7,049 nt of DNA from Paracoccaceae bacterium (GTDB lineage: Bacteria; Pseudomonadota; Alphaproteobacteria; Rhodobacterales; Rhodobacteraceae): contig SKMI01000361.1 of assembly GCA_007121115.1 (NCBI GenBank), positions 1 to 7,049 on the forward strand. The letters run 5' to 3'. The notes beneath the pieces are model-generated. The model ran no database searches. It had not been told where the DNA came from and was given only the letters and a program-made list of their open reading frames with translations. A program made the translations under genes and the position numbers. Below, piece by piece: positions 1 to 5,931 of this stretch (position 1 is its first letter; the number at the start of each line of letters is the position of its first letter).

Positions 1-279
1 ACCCGCGCCGTGGTCCTGATCGGCGAGATCGGCGGCACCGAGGAAGAGGCGGCGGCGGAATACCTGCGCGGGAGTGATTTCGGCAAGCCGGTGATTGCGC
101 TGGTGGTGGGGCGCCACGCCCCGGCGGAAAGGCGCATGGGCCACGCGGGTACGCTGGCCATGCTGGGCGCACGCAGCGCCGCGCAAAAGGCGCAGATCCT
201 GACCGATGCCGGGGTGCTGCTGGCGCGTGATGCCGACGACGTGGCCCCCATGGTGCAGCGGGCGCTGGCTGGGGGCTGA
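1..279 (+). CDS. Succinyl-CoA synthetase alpha-subunit-like CoA ligase, C-terminal part (5' end outside window)
   Basis: Partial gene; 92 residues are visible, ending at TGA 277-279. The family (SucD and relatives, ADP-forming acyl-CoA ligases) makes or uses an acyl-CoA through a phosphohistidine intermediate, as the partner of a beta subunit (SucC type). The sequence shows the LIGEIGG motif (visible residues 6-12) and RMGHAG (45-50), where His48 matches the phosphorylated histidine of SucD. The catalytic end therefore looks intact. Between and after these motifs it departs from housekeeping SucD: the usual AGxTAPxGxRMGHAGAI is here VGRHAPAERRMGHAGTL, followed by an unusual MLGARSAAQ stretch. 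It looks like a paralogue with another acid substrate, not the TCA-cycle enzyme. Malate-CoA ligase (MtkB) is a related option. The nearby oxalate genes make an oxalate, formate or other short-acid role conceivable, but nothing in the visible part proves a substrate. Confidence 0.85.
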   Translation, partial: TRAVVLIGEIGGTEEEAAAEYLRGSDFGKPVIALVVGRHAPAERRMGHAGTLAMLGARSAAQKAQILTDAGVLLARDADDVAPMVQRALAGG

Positions 280-360
280 GCTGGCGCGCCTTGCGGGGTG
301 GCACTCCCGTGCCGGCTGCGCGATGCTGCGCCGCGTGATGTAACAGCTTCTGGAGAGCCC

Positions 361-1350
361 ATGACCACCCTTCCCGAAACCATGCGCGTGATCGAAATGC
401 CGGAACCCGGCGGCCCCGAGGTGCTGACCCCGGGCGAGCGGGCGACCCCGAAACCGGGCGCGGGCGAGGTGCTGGTTCGGGTGACCGCCGCCGGGGTGAA
501 CGGCCCCGATCTGGTGCAGCGGCGCGGGCACTATCCGCCGCCCAAGGGGGCCTCGGACCTGTTGGGGCTGGAAGTGTCGGGCGAGGTGGTGGCGCTGGGC
601 GACGGCGTGGACCGCTGGGCCTTGGGCGACCGGGTGGTGGCGCTGACCAATGGCGGCGGCTATGCCGAATTCGTGGCTGTGGATGCGGGCCATTGCCTGC
701 CGGTGCCCGAGGGCGCGGAAGAAGTCGACGCCGCCGGGCTGCCCGAGACCTATTTCACCGTCTGGAGCAACGTCTTCTTCAACCAGACCCTGCCCGAGGG
801 CGGGCGCTTTCTGGTCCACGGCGGCGCGGGCGGGATCGGATCGACCGCCATCCAGCTTGGCGTCGCCATGGGGCTGGAGGTGCTGACCACGGTCGGCGGG
901 CCGGAAGAGGCCGCGTTCTGCCGGGACCTGGGTGCCGCGCGCTGCATCGACTTCCGCGAAGAGGATTTCGTCGCCATCACCCGCGAGGCCGGGGGCGCCG
1001 ATGTGATCCTGGACATCATCGGCGGCGACTATGTCGAGCGCAATATCAAGGCCGCGCGTCACGACGCGCGGATCATCCAGCTGGCGTTCAACGGCGGGTC
1101 CAAGGTGTCGCTCAACCTGATGCCGGTGATGCTGAAGCGGCTGGTCTATACCGGATCGACCCTGCGTTCGCGCCCGGATGCGTTCAAGACGGCGGTGGCG
1201 CGTGATCTGGAGGCGCAGGTCTGGCCGCTTTTCGCCCGCGGCGCGCTGCGCCCGGTGACCCACACCACCCTGCCGCTGGAGCAGGCGGGCGAAGCCCACG
1301 CGATGATGGAAAAGGCCGCGCATCGGGGCAAGATCCTGCTGCGCCCCTGA
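361..1350 (+). CDS. NAD(P)H quinone oxidoreductase, PIG3 / zeta-crystallin-like (medium-chain dehydrogenase/reductase)
   Basis: 329-residue protein of the zinc-free quinone oxidoreductase branch of the MDR superfamily, which transfers electrons from NADPH to quinones or related carbonyl acceptors in the cytosol. Visible are the GroES-like N-terminal domain with GEVLVRVTAAGVNGPD (35-50), the GDRVVAL turn (89-95), the Rossmann motif VHGGAGGIGSTAIQL (152-166) and TGSTLRSR (264-271), a stretch characteristic of the PIG3 subgroup. No structural-zinc cysteine cluster is present. The length is normal for the family. ATG 361 is chosen because GGAGAG (352-357) lies just upstream. An in-frame GTG at 298 would add 21 poorly family-like residues, and ATG 382 would give a shorter MRVIEMPEPGG start. 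It follows the CoA-ligase gene after 81 bases, so the two may be co-transcribed. Its tie to oxalate or one-carbon metabolism is unclear, and the real substrate cannot be read from the sequence. Confidence 0.9.
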   Translation: MTTLPETMRVIEMPEPGGPEVLTPGERATPKPGAGEVLVRVTAAGVNGPDLVQRRGHYPPPKGASDLLGLEVSGEVVALGDGVDRWALGDRVVALTNGGGYAEFVAVDAGHCLPVPEGAEEVDAAGLPETYFTVWSNVFFNQTLPEGGRFLVHGGAGGIGSTAIQLGVAMGLEVLTTVGGPEEAAFCRDLGAARCIDFREEDFVAITREAGGADVILDIIGGDYVERNIKAARHDARIIQLAFNGGSKVSLNLMPVMLKRLVYTGSTLRSRPDAFKTAVARDLEAQVWPLFARGALRPVTHTTLPLEQAGEAHAMMEKAAHRGKILLRP

Positions 1351-1396
1351 CCCCGGCCGCAGCTTGTCCGATCTGCATTTGATGTCAGGATCCCGG

Positions 1397-1409
1397 CCGC
1401 CCGGGGCGG
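1397..1409 (+). terminator. Short GC stem-loop after the quinone oxidoreductase gene (weak terminator candidate)
   Basis: CCGCC (1397-1401) and GGCGG (1405-1409) pair around a three-base loop, about 47 bases after the stop codon. No U-run follows (the next bases are TAATCG), so this is not a convincing intrinsic terminator. It is recorded because it is the only stem-loop seen between this gene and the promoter elements that begin at 1477. Confidence 0.2.
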
Positions 1410-1476
1410 TAATCGTGCATGGTCCCTGCCCGCGACATCCGGTCGCAGAAAGCCGGGAGGGCGGCTCCGAATCCGG

Positions 1477-1506
1477 TTGACATTTATATGGTATGCCACA
1501 TACCTT
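1477..1506 (+). promoter_or_regulatory. Candidate sigma-70 promoter with a perfect TTGACA -35 box, overlapping an inverted repeat
   Basis: TTGACA lies at 1477-1482 in a locally AT-richer stretch (CATTTATATGG) that stands out from the GC-rich surroundings. The -10 box is poor: the best hexamers at 17-18 base spacing are ATACCT (1500-1505) and TACCTT (1501-1506). The inverted repeat GGTATG-CCA-CATACC (1490-1504) fills the spacer and the -10 position, the layout expected of a repressible promoter. Transcription would run toward the GntR gene and through the small open frame at 1530-1703. Confidence 0.45.
1489..1505. promoter_or_regulatory. Operator-like inverted repeat A (GntR-type)
   Basis: GGTATG (1490-1495) and CATACC (1499-1504) form a perfect six-base inverted repeat around CCA. 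The overlapping decamer TGGTATGCCA (1489-1498) differs by one base from the palindrome TGGTATACCA, a shape typical of operators of the FadR/FCD branch of GntR regulators. The octamer GTATGCCA (1491-1498) recurs in the two sites just before the GntR gene, which supports a shared binding protein, most likely the neighbouring regulator. Confidence 0.5.
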
Positions 1507-1529
1507 GAGATCAGTGAGCGAGGAGCCGC

Positions 1530-1703
1530 ATGCAGATTTGCACGCAAATGGACAGCGCAAGTGACCCGGCGGGGCCCAACGGGCCGCTCCCGGCGCCGTC
1601 GCGGACGGGTTTTCGTGGCCCTTTGTCACAATGTATGCCACGGCATATTTCCGTCGCGTGCCATTGCTGGCATACTTCCGACCATATTCTGGCGCGGAGG
1701 TAG
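1530..1703 (+). CDS. Possible 57-residue small ORF upstream of the GntR regulator (doubtful)
   Basis: An ATG at 1530 preceded by AGGAG (1521-1525, four-base spacing) opens a frame that ends with TAG at 1701-1703, three bases before the regulator's ATG at 1707. If transcription starts at the TTGACA promoter (1477), this would be the first frame in the message, and its stop lies just after the regulator's GGAGG ribosome site (1696-1700), so translational coupling is possible. The product begins MQICTQMDSASDP and is rich in Cys and His near its end (ACHCWHTSDH). I recognise no family. Codon use in the second half (TGT, CCA, CAT, ATT, TCA) is unlike the other genes, and operator repeats B and C lie inside it, which argues that the DNA is conserved for regulation and the frame may be chance. 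Apart from this frame and the control sites, 1351-1706 holds nothing I recognise. Confidence 0.2.
   Translation: MQICTQMDSASDPAGPNGPLPAPSRTGFRGPLSQCMPRHISVACHCWHTSDHILARR
1623..1651 (+). promoter_or_regulatory. Candidate promoter of the GntR regulator gene
   Basis: TTGTCA (1623-1628) matches five of six bases of the -35 consensus. Possible -10 hexamers are CATATT (1644-1649, 15-base spacing, four of six) or TATTTC (1646-1651, 17-base spacing, three of six). Inverted repeat B (1634-1647) sits between the two boxes, so a protein bound there would block the promoter, consistent with autoregulation. A start near 1656-1660 would give a leader of about 50 bases before ATG 1707. Confidence 0.35.
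1633..1680. promoter_or_regulatory. Operator-like inverted repeats B and C within a direct repeat
   Basis: Site B is TATGCC-AC-GGCATA, a perfect inverted repeat (1634-1647). Site C is TGCCA-TTGC-TGGCA (1659-1663 and 1668-1672). GTATGCCA at 1633-1640 recurs inverted as TGGCATAC at 1668-1675. The two sites also form a near-perfect direct repeat, GGCATATTTCCG (1642-1653) and GGCATACTTCCG (1669-1680), identical at 11 of 12 bases with a 27-base period. Two sites this close favour cooperative binding of a dimeric regulator. The likely binder is the GntR protein encoded 27 bases downstream. Confidence 0.5.
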
Positions 1704-1706
1704 ACA

Positions 1707-2453
1707 ATGGCAGGCGGTGTGAAGCTCGAGCGCGTGGCGATCAATTTCACCTTGAAGGATCACATCTACGATGCGTTGCGATCGGCGATCCTCGAGATGG
1801 ACATCTACGAGCCTGATGCCGACCTGCGGCTGGACGAGCGCAAGATCGCCGACCAGCTTGGGGTGTCGCGCACCCCCATCCGCGAGGCGCTGGCCCGGCT
1901 GGAGCAGGACGGGTTCGTCGAAATCCAGCCGCGCAAGGGGGTCTTTGTCCGGCGCAAGGCGCTGGACGAGGTGCTGGAAATGGTTGTGGTCTGGGCGGCG
2001 CTGGAAAGCATGGCCGCGCGGCTGGCGGTGGAGCGGGCGACCGACGCCGAATTCCGCGCCCTGCGCCGCTTCGCGCTCAAGGCCTGCGAGGATGGCGAGG
2101 GCGCGCGGCTGGCCGAGTATTCGGACAAGAACATCGCCTTTCACCAGCGCATCCTGGAATTGTCCAAATGTGCGCTCCTGCTGAGCACGGCGAATGACCT
2201 GTTCATGCACATGCACGCGGTGCGCCGCCGCGCCATGGGCGAAGGCGACCGGATGCGCCGGTCGGTGGTGGATCACATGAACATCATCGAGGCGCTGGAA
2301 TCGCGCGATGCCGATCTGGCATCGCGGCTGGTGCGGGAGCATACGCTGCGCCTGCATGACCATATCCGTCGCACCTGGCTGAAGCTGGAGGAGCTTGGCC
2401 GCAGGGCGGGGGCGCCGGAAGGGGGCAATATGGAGCCCATGCGCGCGGGCTGA
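1707..2453 (+). CDS. GntR-family transcriptional regulator, FCD (FadR/VanR-like) branch
   Basis: 248-residue DNA-binding regulator. The N-terminal winged helix-turn-helix spans about residues 15-82, with the recognition segment ERKIADQLGVSRTPIREAL (44-62) and the wing VEIQPRKGVFVR (71-82), both classic for GntR. Residues about 90-220 form the helical FCD effector domain. The usual metal/ligand residues are visible as Asn142 and His146 (NIAFH), His190 (VDHMNIIEAL) and His212 (REHTLRLH). Asn142 takes the place often held by Asp. Such proteins usually bind a carboxylate effector, and oxalate, formate or a CoA-pathway acid would suit the downstream genes, but that is inference. Start ATG 1707 is preceded by GGAGG (1696-1700) at six-base spacing. 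It lies upstream of oxc and just downstream of three operator-like repeats, so it probably represses its own promoter and may control the oxalate genes. The C-terminal tail after about residue 230 is Gly/Arg-rich and probably disordered. Confidence 0.93.
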   Translation: MAGGVKLERVAINFTLKDHIYDALRSAILEMDIYEPDADLRLDERKIADQLGVSRTPIREALARLEQDGFVEIQPRKGVFVRRKALDEVLEMVVVWAALESMAARLAVERATDAEFRALRRFALKACEDGEGARLAEYSDKNIAFHQRILELSKCALLLSTANDLFMHMHAVRRRAMGEGDRMRRSVVDHMNIIEALESRDADLASRLVREHTLRLHDHIRRTWLKLEELGRRAGAPEGGNMEPMRAG

Positions 2454-2719
2454 GCCTGCCGGGCGTGGAGGGACTGTCCCGGCGGAAACCGGGGCAGGAC
2501 CAGTATTGAAGTGTCTGCCGCGCCGCTTGCGTGGCGGCACGCGGAGAGGGGGATTGTCGTGATCCGGGCGGTGGAACGCCCGCGTGACCGTGGTGCAAAG
2601 GTGCGGCACGGGCCGGGAGCGTCTGTCCGAAGGGAGCCTTCAGGCCCCCGCCCCGAGCGAAGTTCATGACGCGCGCCTTCGGGATAGGGCGCGCAGGGAG
2701 ACAGAACAGGAGAAGCACG
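2454..2719 (+). other. 266-base intergenic leader between the GntR gene and oxc, rich in stem-loops
   Basis: No gene is supported here. Inverted repeats include CCTGCC/GGCAGG (2455-2460 with 2493-2498), the 11-base palindrome GGGAC-T-GTCCC (2470-2480), TGCCGC/GCGGCA (2516-2521 with 2534-2539), CGGGCG/CGCCCG (2565-2570 with 2577-2582) and GAAGG/CCTTC (2629-2633 with 2637-2641). None is followed by a U-run. I find no convincing -35/-10 pair: TTGAAG at 2506 and TTGTCG at 2554 lack a usable -10. The GTATGCCA operator octamer of the upstream control region is absent. Either oxc is read through from the GntR gene or its promoter is of a kind I cannot recognise. Confidence 0.6.
2671..2694 (+). other. 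Strong stem-loop in the oxc 5' leader, just before the ribosome site
   Basis: GCGCGCC (2671-2677) pairs perfectly with GGCGCGC (2688-2694). A U-G and a U-A pair can extend the stem to nine pairs, leaving a six-base loop (2680-2685). It ends 13 bases before the AGGAG ribosome site (2708-2712) of oxc. It could stabilise the 5' end or influence ribosome access. No U-run follows, so termination is unlikely. Confidence 0.4.
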
Positions 2720-4462
2720 ATGTCGATGGCTGTGGCAGAGCGCGAGAACGACGCGGGCGACGATACTGGAGAGCTGACCGACGGCTTCCATCTGGTGATC
2801 GATGCCTTGCGGCTGAACGGGATCAACACGATTTATGGCGTCCCGGGCATCCCGGTGACCGATCTGGGTCGGCTGGCGCAGGCGCGGGGGATGCGGGTGA
2901 TCTCGTTCCGGCATGAACAGCACGCCGGCTACGCGGCCTCGATCGCCGGATACCTGACCCAGACGCCGGGCGTGTGTCTGACGGTCTCGGCGCCCGGGTT
3001 CCTGAACGGGCTGACAGCGTTGGCCAATGCCACCACCAACTGTTTCCCGATGATCCTGATCTCGGGGTCGTCCGAGCGCGAGATCGTGGACCTGCAGAAG
3101 GGCGACTACGAGGAGATGGACCAACTGGCCATCGCCAAGCCGCTGTGCAAGGCCGCCTATCGCATCCTGCACGCCGAGGATATCGGCCTGGGCGTGGCGC
3201 GGGCTATCCGCGCCGCCGTCACGGGGCGCCCGGGCGGGGTCTATCTGGACCTTCCGGCCAGCCTGCTGGGGCAGGTGATGGACGCGGTGAAAGGCGAGCA
3301 GTCGCTGATCAAGGTGGTGGACCCGGCGCCCGCGCACCTGCCGTCCGAGGCGGCGCTGAACCGCGCGCTCGACACGCTCAAGGCCGCCAAGAAGCCGCTG
3401 ATCATCCTGGGCAAGGGCGCTGCCTATGCGCAAGCCGATGACACCATCCGCGAGTTCGTGGAAAAATCCGGTATCCCCTACCTGCCGATGAGCATGGCCA
3501 AGGGCCTTCTGCCCGATGACCATCCGCAATCTGCGGGCGCCGCACGGTCGCTGGCGTTGAAGGAAGCGGACACCGTGATGCTGATTGGCGCGCGGCTGAA
3601 CTGGCTTCTGTCGCACGGCAAGGGCAAGGCTTGGGGCACCGCGCCCAAGCGCTTTGTCCAGATCGACATCGACGCGCGCGAGATGGACAGCAACGTGCCC
3701 ATCGACGCGCCGCTGGTCGGCGATATCGCCTCGACCGTGGCGGCGCTGAACGCGCGCATGAGCGGGGACTGGGAAAAGGCGCCTTCGGACTGGATGGACC
3801 AGATCGCCGCCAAGCGCGATGCCAACGTGGCCAAGATGGCGCCCAAGCTGATGAACAACGCCGTGCCGATGGATTTCCACGGCGCGCTTGGCCAGGTGAA
3901 GCGGGTGATCAGGGAGAACCCGGACACGATTTTCGTCAATGAAGGCGCCAACACGCTGGATTTCGCCCGCGCCATCGTGGACATGTACAAGCCACGCAAG
4001 CGGCTGGACGTGGGCACCTGGGGCGTGATGGGAATCGGGATGGGCTTTTCCGTCGCCGCCGCCGTGGAAACCGGCCACCCGGTGCTGGCCGTGGTCGGCG
4101 ACAGCGCCTTCGGCTTTTCGGGGATGGAGGTGGAAACCGCCTGCCGCTACAATCTGCCGGTCTGCATCGTGGTGTTCAACAACAACGGCATCTACCGCGG
4201 CACCGATGTGAACCCCACCGGCGGCCCGGACGTGGCGCCCACGGTGTTCGTCAAGGACTCGCGCTATGACCAGATGATGACGGCCTTTGGCGGGGTTGGC
4301 GTGCACGCGACCAGCACGGACGAGCTGTATCGCGCCATGTCCGAAGCCATTGCCTCGCGCAAGCCGACGCTGATCAACGCGGCGATCGACGAGGCCGCGG
4401 GCACCGAAAGCGGCCGGATCGGCAATCTGAATCCGCAAAGCGTGGTCGGCAAGAAGAAATAA
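2720..4462 (+). CDS. oxc: Oxalyl-CoA decarboxylase (thiamine-diphosphate dependent)
   Basis: 580-residue cytosolic enzyme that converts oxalyl-CoA to formyl-CoA and CO2, the second step of CoA-linked oxalate breakdown. It has the three-domain fold of ThDP enzymes. The N-terminal ThDP-binding domain includes YGVPGIPVTDL (39-49) and RHEQHAGYAA (64-73), with the cofactor-activating Glu66. SAPGFLNGL and SGSSEREIVDLQKGDYEEMDQ (about 90-135) are near-identical to known Oxc proteins and include Tyr130, which I equate with the active-site Tyr120 of Oxalobacter. The central domain spans about 205-360. The C-terminal domain holds the Mg/ThDP motif GDS (460-462) to NNN (487-489) and the tail ESGRIGNLN (563-571). 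ATG 2720 is chosen because AGGAG (2708-2712) stands seven bases ahead. An earlier in-frame ATG at 2666 lacks a ribosome site. The N-terminus is still about ten residues longer than in Oxalobacter and is acidic. frc follows after 60 bases, as in most oxalate-degrading bacteria. No key residue is seen to be missing. Confidence 0.97.
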   Translation: MSMAVAERENDAGDDTGELTDGFHLVIDALRLNGINTIYGVPGIPVTDLGRLAQARGMRVISFRHEQHAGYAASIAGYLTQTPGVCLTVSAPGFLNGLTALANATTNCFPMILISGSSEREIVDLQKGDYEEMDQLAIAKPLCKAAYRILHAEDIGLGVARAIRAAVTGRPGGVYLDLPASLLGQVMDAVKGEQSLIKVVDPAPAHLPSEAALNRALDTLKAAKKPLIILGKGAAYAQADDTIREFVEKSGIPYLPMSMAKGLLPDDHPQSAGAARSLALKEADTVMLIGARLNWLLSHGKGKAWGTAPKRFVQIDIDAREMDSNVPIDAPLVGDIASTVAALNARMSGDWEKAPSDWMDQIAAKRDANVAKMAPKLMNNAVPMDFHGALGQVKRVIRENPDTIFVNEGANTLDFARAIVDMYKPRKRLDVGTWGVMGIGMGFSVAAAVETGHPVLAVVGDSAFGFSGMEVETACRYNLPVCIVVFNNNGIYRGTDVNPTGGPDVAPTVFVKDSRYDQMMTAFGGVGVHATSTDELYRAMSEAIASRKPTLINAAIDEAAGTESGRIGNLNPQSVVGKKK

Positions 4463-4469
4463 GGGCCGC

Positions 4470-4498
4470 CGGTCCGGTCGTTGCCTGCGACCGAACCG
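4470..4498 (+). other. Stem-loop between oxc and frc
   Basis: CGGTCG (4475-4480) pairs with CGACCG (4488-4493) around a seven-base loop. After one mismatch (4474/4494) the stem continues with CGGT (4470-4473) and ACCG (4495-4498). It fills most of the 60-base gap and lies just before the frc ribosome site. There is no U-run, so it more likely affects message stability or processing than termination. Confidence 0.45.
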
Positions 4499-4522
4499 CC
4501 CCCTGAACCGATGGAGTTTCCG

Positions 4523-5794
4523 ATGAAGGCACTCGAAGGCGTCAAGATCCTGGACTTTACCCATGTCCAGTCCGGCCCCACCTGCACCCAGCTCCTGGCC
4601 TGGCTGGGCGCCGATGTGATCAAGGTGGAGCGTCCCGGCGTGGGCGATGCGACCCGCAAGCAGCTGGTGGACAAGCCGGGCGCCGACAGCCTGTATTTCA
4701 CCATGCTCAACCACAACAAGCGCTCGATCGAGCTGAACTCCAAATCCACCGAGGGCAAGGAGGTTCTGACCAAGCTGATCGAAAGCTGCGATGTGCTGGT
4801 GGAAAACTTCGCCCCTGGCGCGCTGGACCGCATGGGCTTCGGCTGGGAGCGCATCCAGGAAATCAATCCGCGGATCATCATGGCCTCGGTCAAGGGGTTC
4901 GGACCGGGCCGCTATGAGGACTGCAAGGTCTACGAGAACATCGCGCAATGCGCGGGCGGCTCGGCCTCGACCACCGGCTGGCGCGAGGATCGCCCGCTGG
5001 TCACGGGCGCGCAGATCGGCGATTCGGGCACCGGGCTGCACCTGGCGCTGGGGATCGTCGCGGCGCTCTACCAGCGCACCAACAGCGGGCGCGGCCAGCG
5101 CGTGCTGGCGCCGATGCAGGACGGGGTGCTGAACCTCTGCCGCGTGAAGTTGCGCGACCAGCAGCGGCTGGATGCCGGGCCTCTGGAAGAGTATTCGCAA
5201 TTCGGCGAGGGCATCCCCTTCGGCGATGCGGTCCCGCGCGCGGGCAACGACTCGGGCGGCGGTCAGCCCGGTCGCATCCTGAAGTGCAAGGGCTGGGAGG
5301 ATGATCCCAACGCCTACACCTATTTCATCACCCAGGCCGCCGTCTGGGACAAGGTCTGCGACGTGATCGGCAAGCCCGAGTGGAAGGAGCACCCCGATTA
5401 CGCCACGCCGAAGGCGCGTCTGCCACGGCTGAACGAGATCTTCGGCGCGATCGAGGACTGGACCATGACCAGGACCAAGTTCGAGGTCATGGACATCTGC
5501 AACCCGCTGGGCATTCCGGTGGGGCCGATCCTGAGCATGAAGGAAATCGCCGAGGATCAGGACCTGCGCAAGACCGGCACGCTGGTCGAGGTCGATCATC
5601 CAGAGCGCGGCCCTTATCTGAGCGTCGGCTGCCCGATCAAGCTGTCGGACAGCCCGGTGGAGGTCGAGCGCTCGCCGCTTCTGGGCGAACACACGGTCGA
5701 GGTGCTGCGCGACGTGCTGGGCTATGACGGCGACGCGCTGGCGCGGATCCTCGACTCCGGCGCGGTGGGCGAAGCCAAGATGGCCGCCGAATAA
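4523..5794 (+). CDS. frc: Formyl-CoA:oxalate CoA-transferase (class III CoA-transferase)
   Basis: 423-residue class III (CaiB/BaiF-type) CoA-transferase that moves CoA from formyl-CoA to oxalate, giving oxalyl-CoA for Oxc plus free formate. It works as an interlocked homodimer in the cytosol. Visible motifs are LDFTHVQSGPTCTQ (10-23) with Gln16-Ser17 in the CoA/active-site region, GDATRKQLVDKP (41-52), SLYFTMLNHNKRSIEL (56-71), and GAQIGDSGTG (162-171) with Asp167 as the catalytic aspartate. VKLRDQQRLD (208-217), the glycine loop GNDSGGGQPG (241-250) and LLGEHT (386-391) are also present. Gln47 replaces the Trp48 of the Oxalobacter enzyme, as in E. coli YfdW. Ser244 stands where the loop normally has Gly, and Arg251 where both references have Trp (from memory of those sequences). 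ATG 4523 is preceded by GGAG (4513-4516) at six-base spacing. ATG 4511 (MEFP) is the alternative. The last ten or so residues form a variable tail. Function is strongly supported by motif match and by oxc next door. Confidence 0.95.
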   Translation: MKALEGVKILDFTHVQSGPTCTQLLAWLGADVIKVERPGVGDATRKQLVDKPGADSLYFTMLNHNKRSIELNSKSTEGKEVLTKLIESCDVLVENFAPGALDRMGFGWERIQEINPRIIMASVKGFGPGRYEDCKVYENIAQCAGGSASTTGWREDRPLVTGAQIGDSGTGLHLALGIVAALYQRTNSGRGQRVLAPMQDGVLNLCRVKLRDQQRLDAGPLEEYSQFGEGIPFGDAVPRAGNDSGGGQPGRILKCKGWEDDPNAYTYFITQAAVWDKVCDVIGKPEWKEHPDYATPKARLPRLNEIFGAIEDWTMTRTKFEVMDICNPLGIPVGPILSMKEIAEDQDLRKTGTLVEVDHPERGPYLSVGCPIKLSDSPVEVERSPLLGEHTVEVLRDVLGYDGDALARILDSGAVGEAKMAAE

Positions 5795-5796
5795 GA

Positions 5797-5832
5797 CAGC
5801 GGCGGTTGGCGCGGAGGAGCGCGCCGCCGCTG
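5797..5832 (+). terminator. Long GC-rich stem-loop directly after frc (terminator-like or processing element)
   Basis: CAGCGGCGG (5797-5805) pairs perfectly with CCGCCGCTG (5824-5832). Inside it GCGC (5809-5812) pairs with GCGC (5819-5822) around the loop GGAGGA. The hairpin starts two bases after the frc stop. The nine-pair outer stem suits an intrinsic terminator, but it is followed by AAGAACGG and not a U-run. Partial termination or 3'-end protection of the oxc-frc message is the more cautious reading. Confidence 0.4.
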
Positions 5833-5840
5833 AAGAACGG

Positions 5841-5872
5841 CCTCTCCCGGCCCGGTCAGGGCCGAGGGTAGG
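5841..5872 (+). other. Second stem-loop in the gap between frc and the formyltransferase gene
   Basis: CGGCCC (5848-5853) pairs with GGGCCG (5859-5864) around GGTCA. Allowing a bulged A (5865) and one mismatch (5844/5869), the stem extends to CCT (5841-5843) with AGG (5870-5872). Together with the hairpin at 5797-5832 it makes this the most structured gap of the operon. No U-run follows. Confidence 0.4.
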
Positions 5873-5931
5873 GCGGCACCGGCTGACGTTCAACGGCCGG
5901 TCGCGACGAAAGAAAAACGGGAGGAGGGAAC

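Noticed and set aside
299..313. TGGCACTCCCGTGCC as a sigma-54 promoter for the quinone oxidoreductase gene
   Set aside because: The spacing between the GG and GC elements is one base short of the strict -24/-12 arrangement. The motif is better described as a short inverted repeat, GGCAC-TCCC-GTGCC.
1573..1585. GGCCC-AAC-GGGCC inverted repeat as a terminator between the two promoters
   Set aside because: The stem has only five pairs, no U-run follows, and such repeats are frequent in DNA of this composition.
1626..2609. A 327-codon minus-strand open frame opposite the GntR gene
   Set aside because: Shadow of the regulator gene, with His/Arg/Pro-rich sequence of no recognisable family and no ribosome site that I could support.
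2666..2719. Earlier start of oxc at ATG 2666
   Set aside because: There is no ribosome site before it, the added 18 residues are not family-like, and they would run over the leader hairpin. ATG 2720 has AGGAG at ideal spacing.
2273..5893. A 1206-codon open frame on the minus strand across oxc and frc
   Set aside because: Strong third-position G/C bias of the + strand genes removes stop codons from one antisense frame. The translation is low-complexity, rich in His, Arg, Ala and Gln, shows no domain, and the + strand genes here are certain.
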